DNA of 64,000 nucleotides from Thalassarchaeum sp002495735 (lineage in GTDB: Archaea > Thermoplasmatota > Poseidoniia > Poseidoniales > Thalassarchaeaceae), in NCBI GenBank assembly GCA_937911265.1, contig CALDRG010000103.1, positions 1 to 64,000 of the forward strand, read 5' to 3'. Both the position numbers and the translations under genes were made by a program. Shown in pieces: positions 9,195 through 17,745 of this stretch (its first letter is position 1; each line of letters starts with the position of its first letter). The notes beneath the pieces are model-generated. The model searched no databases, was not told the origin of the DNA, and saw only the letters and a list, made by a program, of their open reading frames with translations.

Positions 9195-10211
9195 TCATCT
9201 CCGATTCGGGTTGTTCCACCGTGAGTCTGCCGGCGGTCTTGTTATCGACAGGTAACTCCACACTCCATCGATTCGGAGTGGGTGCAACCAAGTCTTGCCG
9301 ACTCCGGATGCTAATCTCGAGGCAAGGCAGGCTCCTCTCCAGTCGTGGGGTGCTTCAGCAGGATGTATAATCAGCCACGGAGCGTGACTTTCCCCAAGAG
9401 TCCTGTCATAGCACCTCCATCTGGTTCCATACTTGAAGCCTGGTCGAGGATGCAGGCCTCTGCGAAGCAAATCACGCAGAATATCCGCTCCTACTGTGTC
9501 CTGTCCAGCATCATTGTGCGAATCGACCATCTGGTTCGTACTGGCATCCAACACTCTCCCTCCTGGGTGTGGCACGCCAATCCTTTCTTCAGGCCAATTA
9601 TCAGAGTCTACGATGAATCTCCCCCCGTTGTCCAAGGGTGAACCACTGAGTCCAGCGATATGCTCCAAGTCTGTTTCTGTGAGTCCCCCCATCATTCCTT
9701 CGGGCTCGGCTCTCGCTACGCGGTAGGTAACCACTGCATGTTCGTCATCGACTACAAGAATCTCAGGAATCCTACCCTTGCTTGAAACCTGTTCCGACCA
9801 AGCGTATAGGTCGTCGACATCGAGATGTTCACTGGCGTGAAACCATCTGACCTCGGAAACGGGGTCGCCCGACCTAGGATGCCCATCGGATGTCCATCTG
9901 AGTCCCCAAGTTGAGTCGGCGTAAACTAACTCAAAGGCATCGAAGTTCTGATGGATGACCAACCTGTTTCCAGGGACTCTGAGAGATTCCACTACTACAG
10001 CCTCATCGAGCAACCTTGGCGAATCCTCGACCGCTTCTTGCAACCAATTTGCAGTCGGCCAGTCTACGTGCCTATGATCATGGCAAAAAATCACCTCTGC
10101 TGGAGTAAGCAGAAGCCTTCTCCCTTCCATCGGTCTACCTATGGCGGATTTGTTCCAAAGCCTATCACAGGCCTGACCGTCATACATCCATCCGCCTTCG
10201 TACAGCTCCAC
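9195..10211 (-). CDS. endA: tRNA-intron endonuclease (EndA), duplicated-domain form
   Basis: It cuts introns from pre-tRNA at bulge-helix-bulge sites. The C-terminal 100 residues show the catalytic domain: LLRRGLHPRPGFKYGTRWRCY (249-269), which matches the family RGF-x-KTGFKYG-FRVY, then SHAPWLIIHP and GVGKTWLH. The catalytic triad would be Tyr269, His276 and Lys306. The 338-residue length is roughly twice that of the short archaeal subunit, and the N-terminal half also contains a GRRLLLTPAEV stretch typical of EndA N-domains, so this should be the duplicated form that works as a homodimer. Its presence fits the likely intron-containing tRNA at the window start. It is convergent with the protease gene. 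Confidence 0.8.
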   Translation of the reverse strand: MELYEGGWMYDGQACDRLWNKSAIGRPMEGRRLLLTPAEVIFCHDHRHVDWPTANWLQEAVEDSPRLLDEAVVVESLRVPGNRLVIHQNFDAFELVYADSTWGLRWTSDGHPRSGDPVSEVRWFHASEHLDVDDLYAWSEQVSSKGRIPEILVVDDEHAVVTYRVARAEPEGMMGGLTETDLEHIAGLSGSPLDNGGRFIVDSDNWPEERIGVPHPGGRVLDASTNQMVDSHNDAGQDTVGADILRDLLRRGLHPRPGFKYGTRWRCYDRTLGESHAPWLIIHPAEAPHDWRGACLASRLASGVGKTWLHPLRIDGVWSYLSITRPPADSRWNNPNRR

Positions 10212-10265
10212 GTTACGACGAGAAGGTTCCCGACTTGAGTTCGCCGGTTAGCAAACATCATTCAC

Positions 10266-11336
10266 ATGCTTCGGCACGCACAACCGATGGATGAGTCCGA
10301 GGAACGAGCTGCGACCCTAAAGAGGCTGAGGATGCTTTTGGATGACGTCGGCTCCTCGAAGGTAACTCTGATTGGAGACGTGATGCTGGACAGATTCCAT
10401 CACGGTTACGCTAACAACCTCGATTCCACTGCCCCAGTCCCCGTCCTTAAGATTCTCCAGTCCGAGGAGACTCCAGGGGCAGCGGCTCATATTGCGATGG
10501 GCCTGAACTCTCTTGGCCTTCAAATCAGCCTGCACTCCAGTGTAGGGGATGACAGGGAGGGGAGAGTCATAATTGAGAAACTATCCGAGCACGGAATCGA
10601 TCCAAGCGGCATAGCAGTTGTCCCGGAGCGCAGCACTCTGACAAAGATTCGATTCTACGGCAGTCGTGAGAGCCTGCTAGACAAGAGCCAGATATTGCTT
10701 CAAGCAGACAGAGGGCCACGCGAGCCCCTTCCTGACAGCGTTCGTGAATCGCTGACAGAACAAGCCATGTCATCCTTAGAGGATAGCTGCGCTATTGTCC
10801 TATCTGATTATGACAAAGGGGTCCTAGATGTAATTGGCGCCAGGGCCCTTATCGACGCTGCAAGAGATGCAAAGCTCCCTGTGATAATGGATCCAAAACT
10901 GTCCGGGCTTGACCGGAGCAGAGGTGCTGATGTGGTCCTATTCGAGAAACGGGGACTGGACCTGCTAAGTCGTCGACAGATGACATCAGATTCCGCTGAT
11001 GCAGCTAAGAATTTGATTGAGGAGTATGGCTGGGGCGCTATGCTCGTACTCGGTGGCATTTACGGGGTGACGCTATACCAAGCTGGCTTGGAACCGATGC
11101 ACATTCCATGTGCGGCCCCAGCCCCAGTCCAGCAAATAGGCCTGCACGATGCCGCCGCCACTGCATTGGCAACAGCACTGGGCAACGACCTCTCGATAAC
11201 GGATGCGGCCGCGCTCGCAGCAGCGGCGTGCGAATGCGTACTGTCTGCCAAGGCTAGTCACGAATTCGTCAATCGTACAACACTCGGTCTTTGGTTAGAC
11301 GAATTGGCATGGCAACTCCGAATCTCCGATAGATGA
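10266..11336 (+). CDS. PfkB-family carbohydrate kinase-like protein, RfaE/HldE-type, divergent active site
   Basis: The 356-residue protein follows the RfaE1/HldE kinase pattern: VTLIGDVMLDRF (34-44) at the sugar site, PGAAAHIAMGLNSLG (70-84), SDYDKGVL (180-187) and IMDPK (207-211). The C-terminal signature, normally DVTGAGDT, here reads QIGLHDAAATAL (290-301): the aspartate base (D295) is kept, but the glycines that make the anion hole are replaced. The preceding ATP-site segment is also altered (VLGGIYGVTL in place of TLGEDGM-like). It may be a weak or altered kinase, or a pseudokinase. The start could also be the ATG at 10287. It is divergent from endA. Confidence 0.7.
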   Translation: MLRHAQPMDESEERAATLKRLRMLLDDVGSSKVTLIGDVMLDRFHHGYANNLDSTAPVPVLKILQSEETPGAAAHIAMGLNSLGLQISLHSSVGDDREGRVIIEKLSEHGIDPSGIAVVPERSTLTKIRFYGSRESLLDKSQILLQADRGPREPLPDSVRESLTEQAMSSLEDSCAIVLSDYDKGVLDVIGARALIDAARDAKLPVIMDPKLSGLDRSRGADVVLFEKRGLDLLSRRQMTSDSADAAKNLIEEYGWGAMLVLGGIYGVTLYQAGLEPMHIPCAAPAPVQQIGLHDAAATALATALGNDLSITDAAALAAAACECVLSAKASHEFVNRTTLGLWLDELAWQLRISDR

Positions 11337-11387
11337 TTTCATCATTTACCCATGAGATTCATTACATGTTGGCACGGGCCATAACTC

Positions 11388-12857
11388 GTGAGATCACCCT
11401 TCGTCCTTGTCGCGATGCTGGTTGTAGCATCACTCTTCACCGCGATTACGACCGTGGTCGCGGACCAACCAGACGACATCCCTTTGATTGGTTTCGATTT
11501 TGAGAACGGTCATTATTCTAATGGGTCTTTGATAATATCCGGATTTGTCGAAGACGAAGTCAGACCGACCAAGGTGCAATGGCAACTCGAACCGACCGAC
11601 GGTGCTTTGGGGGGCGACATCACCTCATCGCTGGAAGTAATCGATACATCGAGTTCGAGGATATCCTGGGCTTGGTCGATTATTCTCGATGACTCTGATG
11701 CCGAGGCCATTTCTCCCTGCACCTGTTATGTCTCGATCACCGTACAGTCGGAAACAGGAGATACATGGGAGGCCAGTAGAGTGATGTTCCTTGGCGACAC
11801 CTCAAGGTCTGCAATCATAGTAGACTCCCCTGAACCCGGAGACTGGGTCCATGGATTCATCTCCGTGTCAGGTTGGAGCATGTATCCGATGACATGGACA
11901 ACTCCGGAACTTAGGTTATTTGCCAAGCCAGCCTCAAGCTCTATCGATGCCTGCTCGACTGAAGCAGACTCGGATATGTCAGCGCACCTCTCTATCATAA
12001 TTCCAGATGGAGAATTCTTGGAATCATTGGATATTTCCGGTTTGGCTGATGGATGGCATTCACTGTATGCTGAGAACTATGATCCATCTGGAGTGACCTA
12101 TTCGCAGAAATGTATCCCAATACAGGTCAACAACCTTGCACCATTGATATCCATCGAAGGTCCCAACCACTCATTGGAGGGAGCAGGTGACTTGTTCTTC
12201 GATGCCAGCGCAACTGATGACCCAGTATGGGGTAGAGAAGGATTGCACTACATGTGGGTTCTTCGAAAACCGTCGCACTCGGGGCAGACTCCTCTACAGA
12301 TTGTGATGGGCCAGGATAAGGGGACGATGACAATTCCCACTGGAAGTTCAGGCGATTACAGCTTGACTCTGGCTGTCACCGACGCCGGAGGAATTTCGAG
12401 CACCATGGTGAAGATATTCACAATCCAGAATGTTATTCCGAAGGCCATAGCTTCACTGGACGATTTACCAATCGAAGATGGCACCAGAATAAAACTGAGC
12501 CCTGGCTCCGAATGGATGCTAGATGCCTCTCTCTCCGAGGACTCTGAAAACGATCAAGTCGGGTTGAGGTGTGTATGGAAGATTAACCACCAACCGGTTT
12601 ACGAGGGCTGCATCAGGGCCCTATCATGGCCTTCTGGCGCCGGTGATGAAGTAATCCTGACTCTAGATGTGATTGACGATGACGACGATTATGGTAGCAT
12701 CTCTGTTCTCCTAGTTCATCCCGAGGCCGGCGAGCCCCTGCCGTATTCGCTAATGGTATTGGTAATTTCAGCTCTATTCATGCTATCTGCAATTCTGTTG
12801 AGGTATCGAACCTCCGACGATTCTTCCTCTATACCGAAGTGGAAGTCCGACGAATGA
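11388..12857 (+). CDS. Secreted PKD-like surface protein with C-terminal anchor
   Basis: The GTG start gives a 489-residue protein with a signal peptide (hydrophobic residues 5-25). Tandem beta-sandwich domains follow. The clearest is PKD-like, with LEGAGDLFFDASATDD near residue 263, TLAVTDAGG near 328 and LDASLSEDSENDQVG near 387. The C-terminus has one hydrophobic helix (about 452-470) and a short charged tail on the cytoplasmic side. PKD domains mediate contacts in archaeal surface proteins. No catalytic domain is visible. The few cysteines could form disulphides. Function is inferred only as a cell-surface or adhesion protein. Confidence 0.6.
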   Translation: MRSPFVLVAMLVVASLFTAITTVVADQPDDIPLIGFDFENGHYSNGSLIISGFVEDEVRPTKVQWQLEPTDGALGGDITSSLEVIDTSSSRISWAWSIILDDSDAEAISPCTCYVSITVQSETGDTWEASRVMFLGDTSRSAIIVDSPEPGDWVHGFISVSGWSMYPMTWTTPELRLFAKPASSSIDACSTEADSDMSAHLSIIIPDGEFLESLDISGLADGWHSLYAENYDPSGVTYSQKCIPIQVNNLAPLISIEGPNHSLEGAGDLFFDASATDDPVWGREGLHYMWVLRKPSHSGQTPLQIVMGQDKGTMTIPTGSSGDYSLTLAVTDAGGISSTMVKIFTIQNVIPKAIASLDDLPIEDGTRIKLSPGSEWMLDASLSEDSENDQVGLRCVWKINHQPVYEGCIRALSWPSGAGDEVILTLDVIDDDDDYGSISVLLVHPEAGEPLPYSLMVLVISALFMLSAILLRYRTSDDSSSIPKWKSDE

Positions 12858-12862
12858 CCCGA

Positions 12863-12870
12863 TTTTAATA
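12863..12870 (+). promoter_or_regulatory. Candidate TATA box of the aminopeptidase P gene
   Basis: TTTTAATA lies 49 bases upstream of the ATG at 12919, just beyond the stop of the PKD gene. The position suits an archaeal TATA element with a leader of about 20 bases. No BRE was confirmed. Confidence 0.35.
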
Positions 12871-12918
12871 CCCACATGCATAATAACACCCCTTTAGACG
12901 ACAATCTGTGGTGAGCGC

Positions 12919-14226
12919 ATGAGTAAACCAGATTTATCTGATTCCGAATATACCTCTAGGCAGTCTGTATTCCTAGGGCAGTTGCCAGAGGACTCTCTGG
13001 TGCTGATGCCTACCAATCCAGTGGCGTACCGCTCAAATGACACGGCTTTCCCATTCCGCGCTAATTCCTACATGTTGTACCTTTGCGGCTGGAGCGATCC
13101 CGAAGCGGTGCTAATGGCCCATCGTGAGGGAGTCAAATGGGTCACCACACTATTCGTTCAGCCGCGTGATACGAAGGCTGAGATATGGGAGGGCCGAAGA
13201 ATAGGGATCGAAGGCACAGTATCAGGATGGCCGGTCGATCAGGCCAGTTCGCTGGAAGACATTGCCGACTCCGTCACCCCTCACCTCGATGCCTGCACCT
13301 CTGTCTATTGCATCTCGGGACTCAACCCTAAGTTGGATGAGTTGATTAGTAGAGCAGATGGAGCGGAGTTAGCCGACCCCACACCAATACTCGATGGCAT
13401 GCGGGTGTTGAAGTCTAAGGAGGAAATCCGGTTAATGCAGGAGTCAGTAGACATAGCTTCCGCATCACATATCGCCGCTATGCGAGCTTCATTCTCGGGA
13501 ATCGGTGAGTGGCAGATTCAGTCGGCCATAGAGGCACATTTCACTACCTGCAAGAGCCGTTGGAGTTACCCTTCAATCGTAGGTGGTGGTGACAATGCTA
13601 CTATCTTGCATTACAATTCCAATGACAATGAGATATCCGACGGAGAATTGGTCTTGGTGGATGCGGGGTGCGAGGTTTCCGGGTACGCTTCCGACCTCAC
13701 CCGAACTTGGCCGGTCAGTGGGAAATTTAACGATCAGCAAAGGGAGATATACGAACTCGTGCTGAAAGCAGAATTGGCGGGAATCGACTCTTGCCAGGCC
13801 GGTAGTCCTTGGAGTTCGATACATCATACTATTTCTCGTGTGTTGGCACAGGGACTAATTGATCTCGGAGTCTTGGATTGCTCTCTGGACGATGCCCTTG
13901 GGGATGATTTTAACGGCCCATTTCGCAATTACTTCATGCACGGCTCAGGGCACATGTTGGGTCTAGATGTGCACGATGTTGGAGGTGGCCGACAGGGCGA
14001 TGATGGACCAGAGAGGAAACTTGAACCTGGAATGGTACTCACTGTAGAGCCAGGGTTGTATTTCGGCAGCTGGAGGGAAGATGTCGAGATTCCGGACCGT
14101 TATGCAGGAATAGGTGTTCGTATCGAGGATAATGTGCTGATTACAGCAGACGGTCCAGTGGTTTTGTCATCGAGTTGCCCAAAGACAATCGATGAAATAG
14201 AAGCACTCGTAGGAAATGACAGGTGA
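12919..14226 (+). CDS. pepP: Xaa-Pro aminopeptidase (M24B, aminopeptidase P-like)
   Basis: It removes an N-terminal residue preceding proline. The first 170 residues form the AMP_N creatinase-like domain, starting with SRQSVF and YMLYLCGW. The pita-bread catalytic domain follows, with the dinuclear metal ligands visible: LVLVDAGCEVSGYASDLTR (two Asp), HGSGHMLGLDVHD (His), VEPGLYF (Glu) and RIEDNVLI (Glu). At 435 residues it has the length of bacterial PepP. Its 3' end overlaps the next gene by 11 bases. It probably completes the breakdown of proline-containing peptides imported after extracellular proteolysis. Confidence 0.9.
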   Translation: MSKPDLSDSEYTSRQSVFLGQLPEDSLVLMPTNPVAYRSNDTAFPFRANSYMLYLCGWSDPEAVLMAHREGVKWVTTLFVQPRDTKAEIWEGRRIGIEGTVSGWPVDQASSLEDIADSVTPHLDACTSVYCISGLNPKLDELISRADGAELADPTPILDGMRVLKSKEEIRLMQESVDIASASHIAAMRASFSGIGEWQIQSAIEAHFTTCKSRWSYPSIVGGGDNATILHYNSNDNEISDGELVLVDAGCEVSGYASDLTRTWPVSGKFNDQQREIYELVLKAELAGIDSCQAGSPWSSIHHTISRVLAQGLIDLGVLDCSLDDALGDDFNGPFRNYFMHGSGHMLGLDVHDVGGGRQGDDGPERKLEPGMVLTVEPGLYFGSWREDVEIPDRYAGIGVRIEDNVLITADGPVVLSSSCPKTIDEIEALVGNDR

Positions 14227-15406
14227 TATTCTGTCCGACTGGAGAACTATACTACAGTCTCAGAGGTCTGCAGATCCACCGAGGCTAAGCGTCGATGATG
14301 CCGTGGTCCTGTACGATTCGGCTGATATCAATGAACTGATGCACGCAGCGATGTTGCGCAGGAGGTCCCAGGTTCCTGGTAATGAGGTGACGTACCTCGT
14401 CGATAGGAATGTGAATTACACTAATGTGTGCACCATCAACTGTCAGTTCTGCTCTTTCTACAGGTCGCCTGGACACCCTGAGACCTACACGCAGTCTACG
14501 AATGAAATCAGCGATAGGCTTTCCCAATTGGAAGATATAGGCGGTTCACGAGTCCTGATGCAGGGTGGCGTACATCCCGAACTCCCCCTAGAGTGGTACA
14601 CAGAACTAATCCGCGAAATGAGTTTGAGGCATCCATCCATAGCACTGGATTGCTTCTCTCCTATCGAAATCGAAGGTATTTCTGAGGTCTGCGGGATTCC
14701 GACTAAGCAGGTGCTGATGCATCTGAAAGAGGCAGGGATGCACGGACTCCCTGGTGGTGGTGCCGAGATGCTGGTCGACGATATACGACTGGATATCTCT
14801 CCGAAGAAAGGATCCGCGGATAACTGGCTTAGGGTTATGCACGAAGCACAAGAACTGGGTCTGACGACTTCCGCCACAAATGTCTTCGGTTTCGGCGAAA
14901 GTAATCTTCATCGAGTACTCCACATGGACAGAGTGAGAAGTATGCAGGACGACACTGTATCAACTGGCAGAACAGGATTCACATCTTTCGTATCGTGGCC
15001 TGTCATGCTGGAGAACAATTCCTTGGGTTCGAGGAACAGGGGCCACAACAGGTTAGTTCTGGGGGCAGGTCCCACCGAATACCTTAGGCACGTCGCTGTC
15101 TCAAGACTATTCTTTGACAACATAGAGCACATTCAGGCGTCGTGGCCCACAATGGGCCTCGATGTGGCGCAGATGGCCCTACTGGCTGGTGCCGATGACG
15201 CAGGTTCCACAATGATGGAGGAGAATGTGGTTTCGGCTTCTGGTACAACGAAGACGGAGGCCACTGAGAGGGAGCTGCAGAGAATGATACTCAGAGCTGG
15301 CTTCCGTCCTCGGAAGAGGGATTCGGACTACGTTCTACTAGAAACTGAATCTATTCGTGAAGACTTGGCAAGCCCGGTCCCGATACAGCCCGACAGCCTA
15401 GGTTGA
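14216..15406 (+). CDS. mqnC: Radical SAM dehypoxanthine futalosine cyclase-like protein (MqnC)
   Basis: MqnC cyclises dehypoxanthine futalosine in the futalosine route to menaquinone. The protein carries the radical SAM motif CTINCQFC, within RNVNYTNVCTINCQFCSFYR (about residues 64-83), as in MqnC. Other matching segments are MQGGVHPELPLEWY, HLKEAGMHGLPGGGAE, ASWPTMGLDVAQ, STMMEENVVSASG and GFRPRKRDSDY. These fit MqnC better than CofH, CofG or MqnE, although the family is close and substrate cannot be proved. The start overlaps the peptidase gene. Its last 9 bases overlap the end of a convergent membrane protein gene. No other mqn gene is in the window. Confidence 0.82.
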   Translation: MTGDILSDWRTILQSQRSADPPRLSVDDAVVLYDSADINELMHAAMLRRRSQVPGNEVTYLVDRNVNYTNVCTINCQFCSFYRSPGHPETYTQSTNEISDRLSQLEDIGGSRVLMQGGVHPELPLEWYTELIREMSLRHPSIALDCFSPIEIEGISEVCGIPTKQVLMHLKEAGMHGLPGGGAEMLVDDIRLDISPKKGSADNWLRVMHEAQELGLTTSATNVFGFGESNLHRVLHMDRVRSMQDDTVSTGRTGFTSFVSWPVMLENNSLGSRNRGHNRLVLGAGPTEYLRHVAVSRLFFDNIEHIQASWPTMGLDVAQMALLAGADDAGSTMMEENVVSASGTTKTEATERELQRMILRAGFRPRKRDSDYVLLETESIREDLASPVPIQPDSLG

Positions 15407-16477
15407 TTCAGTTCTGCCGCTCCTAACTGGCAGTTTCGGAATGTACTCAAGACCAGTTCTTGGTGGTATGATTACTTGACTTACCCACTTCATTTTAGTC
15501 CCATCATCTCTAATCGCTTCTATTACAATCTCCCAATGGATAGCAATCAAAGCGGAGTAAACCGAGCCAGGCCATTGATTCGCAGGCCCCTTGAACAAAA
15601 CCTCGCCGCCCCCTCCACTTAGGTCAACCCAATCACCGGGATCATGCACTCTCATAGGTTCAAGCAAGAGAACCCGGGGGTGTGCAACAGGCATAGGAGT
15701 AGCTTCTCCGACCCCAGTTCCGAGTTCTTCTCCGCTTGTAATCCTCCTCTCAGGTAGTCTCGTTGACATCCCAGGGGATGGCTGCTTTCCTTCTGATCGC
15801 TGTAGTGCCTCTAGTACCTTGCTTCTTTCAGGAACTGCGATTCCTACTTGCAGTCTACCTCGTACAGGCATCATGTCAACTGGCATGGTTATCCTGCTAG
15901 CTCGGACCTCTGAACCGCTGACGGTCAAGTCCATTCTAGGCGATTCAATTGGCGAAGCGATGTAGGCGTTCTGGCGCCCAATGTCACGTAGATTTGCAAT
16001 CATTCTGAAGACGATTGGAATCATGAAGATGGGGAATGCCACTAACAGAAGTTTCGGGTAGTCTAGTGGACCAATGCGGTATGAGCCTGCGAACGATTCT
16101 GATATCAGACCCAGACTGACTAGCCCAGGTTCCATGGAATGAGCGATAAGAGCGATAATCAGCAGTATGACAGTTGGACGTATCAGTCGGCGAGCCATCC
16201 TGTGTAGAGGATCAGGTTCGATGTACCATCCATTCCTTGTCCTCACCAGGAACGGGAATGGTTCGGGAGACACTTCGCAGGTTATCTCGGGCATTTCGTG
16301 GTCGTCAGACTTGCACCCCCTCCATTCGACCATCCAGTCGTCATCCGGTCCTATTCTGAAGGAAGGTGGCGGCTGATTCTCAGACTCCACGACGACTTCT
16401 ATCAAGGGTACGGCTCGTGGGTCCATGTGAGAATGCTCGAACGGTGGATACCTAATTCTCTGCAATGACCTATACAC
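15398..16477 (-). CDS. Membrane protein of unknown function
   Basis: A 359-residue protein starting at GTG, 3 bases after the stop of the geranylgeranyl-reductase-like gene, so probably translated with it. It has two hydrophobic helices (about residues 97-115 and 133-155) separated by a polar loop. On either side are soluble beta-rich parts. The C-terminal segment HWEIVIEAI followed by a basic VSQVIIPP strand is suggestive of an arrestin-like beta sandwich, but this is only a guess. I do not recognise the family. An internal ATG at 16426 is an alternative start. Confidence 0.55.
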   Translation of the reverse strand: MYRSLQRIRYPPFEHSHMDPRAVPLIEVVVESENQPPPSFRIGPDDDWMVEWRGCKSDDHEMPEITCEVSPEPFPFLVRTRNGWYIEPDPLHRMARRLIRPTVILLIIALIAHSMEPGLVSLGLISESFAGSYRIGPLDYPKLLLVAFPIFMIPIVFRMIANLRDIGRQNAYIASPIESPRMDLTVSGSEVRASRITMPVDMMPVRGRLQVGIAVPERSKVLEALQRSEGKQPSPGMSTRLPERRITSGEELGTGVGEATPMPVAHPRVLLLEPMRVHDPGDWVDLSGGGGEVLFKGPANQWPGSVYSALIAIHWEIVIEAIRDDGTKMKWVSQVIIPPRTGLEYIPKLPVRSGRTEST

Positions 16478-16480
16478 GAA

Positions 16481-17707
16481 TCAACCCCACAATACAGCCT
16501 TTGCAGCTCTCTTGGCAATGGATTTGAATTCGGGTACTTCCTTCAGCATCCTAATACCTAGGGGTATCGGATGCTCGATGTCTCCAATCTGATTAATCAG
16601 TTCAGTTACTTCCGGGCGAGACCAGACGGCGAACACGCTATCTAGTTCCTCATCTGTCATCTCAGTCAGAAAAGCATTTCGTAGAGCTCTTGCCCTGTTC
16701 TGTTCTCTTCTGAGAGGGCTCAATAGACCAATCACCTCCTTCACTGCAGCATCAGAGAAATCATCTCTCTTCAAGCACTCCAAAAGATTCGGAGTCAGCA
16801 TCTCCACCTGTCTGAAACCCGGGCCAATACCTCCTCCAGTAGTGGGTTTACACAGCCCCGCAGCATCTCCAAATAGCACTACTCTTCCTATCATCGGTTT
16901 TTTCACCAGACCACTTGGAATGGGTCCGCAGAATCTCCCAACTTCTCGGCATTCTGAGAAGCGCTCGCTCCAGAGTGGCTCCGACCTCAACCGGTCAAGC
17001 AACTGTTCGCATGATTCTTCCCCCATCATCTCAGGCTTACTCCATGTACCAATCCTCGTCGTTTCTCCAGACGGGATAGCCCAAGCGAAGAAACCCGGGG
17101 AGAATCCCGATCCGGTGTACATGTCCAACCTACCAGGTTCTCCCTTGTACCCCGTAACCTCTACTTGAAAACCAATCATGAGCTCCTTCGGGCGTCCCAT
17201 TTTGAACCGTCTACGGACCCAAGAGTGGGCTCCGTCAGCTCCGCACAGTAACCCACATCTGACTATTTGATCTCCCCGTGGGGTAGATACTGAAAGTAGC
17301 ACATGGTCTTCGTAAGCATCTGCAGATAATGGCTTACTGGAGAGCCATATCTCGGCACCTGACTGCACAGCCCCTCTCACGACACCTTCGTCGAACAGTT
17401 TGCGGCAAACTGACCATGTTCGAATGTCCTGTTCGTTACCGATTACAACGGGTATTCCAGACGGACTGTGGATCCTAGCTCCCCAGATTGGAGTCAATAC
17501 TGTGCTCTGCAGCCCTGTCAGGCTCATGGTTTCAGGATTCACGAGCCCAGCGCACTGAAACGGCCTGCCTATCTGCGCATGCTCTTCTAGGAGTAGTACA
17601 CTTGCCCCCCCTTCAGACATCCTCTGGGCTAGGAATCCCCCTACAGGGCCGGCTCCGACGATTACTACATCATACTCGATAGAATCCACGCCTCCCCTTA
17701 CGGGCAT
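16481..17707 (-). CDS. Geranylgeranyl reductase family FAD-dependent oxidoreductase
   Basis: The 408-residue flavoprotein opens with a Rossmann motif VVIVGAGPVGGFLA and the family marker GRPFQCAGLVN (the PxxCxxG-like motif of geranylgeranyl reductases). GRVVLFGDAAGL-KPTTGGGIG binds the FAD phosphate and flavin. Relatives saturate geranylgeranyl chains of archaeal lipids or of menaquinone. The nearby MqnC gene makes quinone-tail saturation an attractive alternative to membrane lipid reduction, but the sequence does not separate these. It is followed with a 3-base gap by the unknown membrane protein, which may be a partner. Confidence 0.82.
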   Translation of the reverse strand: MPVRGGVDSIEYDVVIVGAGPVGGFLAQRMSEGGASVLLLEEHAQIGRPFQCAGLVNPETMSLTGLQSTVLTPIWGARIHSPSGIPVVIGNEQDIRTWSVCRKLFDEGVVRGAVQSGAEIWLSSKPLSADAYEDHVLLSVSTPRGDQIVRCGLLCGADGAHSWVRRRFKMGRPKELMIGFQVEVTGYKGEPGRLDMYTGSGFSPGFFAWAIPSGETTRIGTWSKPEMMGEESCEQLLDRLRSEPLWSERFSECREVGRFCGPIPSGLVKKPMIGRVVLFGDAAGLCKPTTGGGIGPGFRQVEMLTPNLLECLKRDDFSDAAVKEVIGLLSPLRREQNRARALRNAFLTEMTDEELDSVFAVWSRPEVTELINQIGDIEHPIPLGIRMLKEVPEFKSIAKRAAKAVLWG

Positions 17708-17745
17708 TTGTTATTGAGTGCTGTCACAAAGATGTGGTGCAAACA

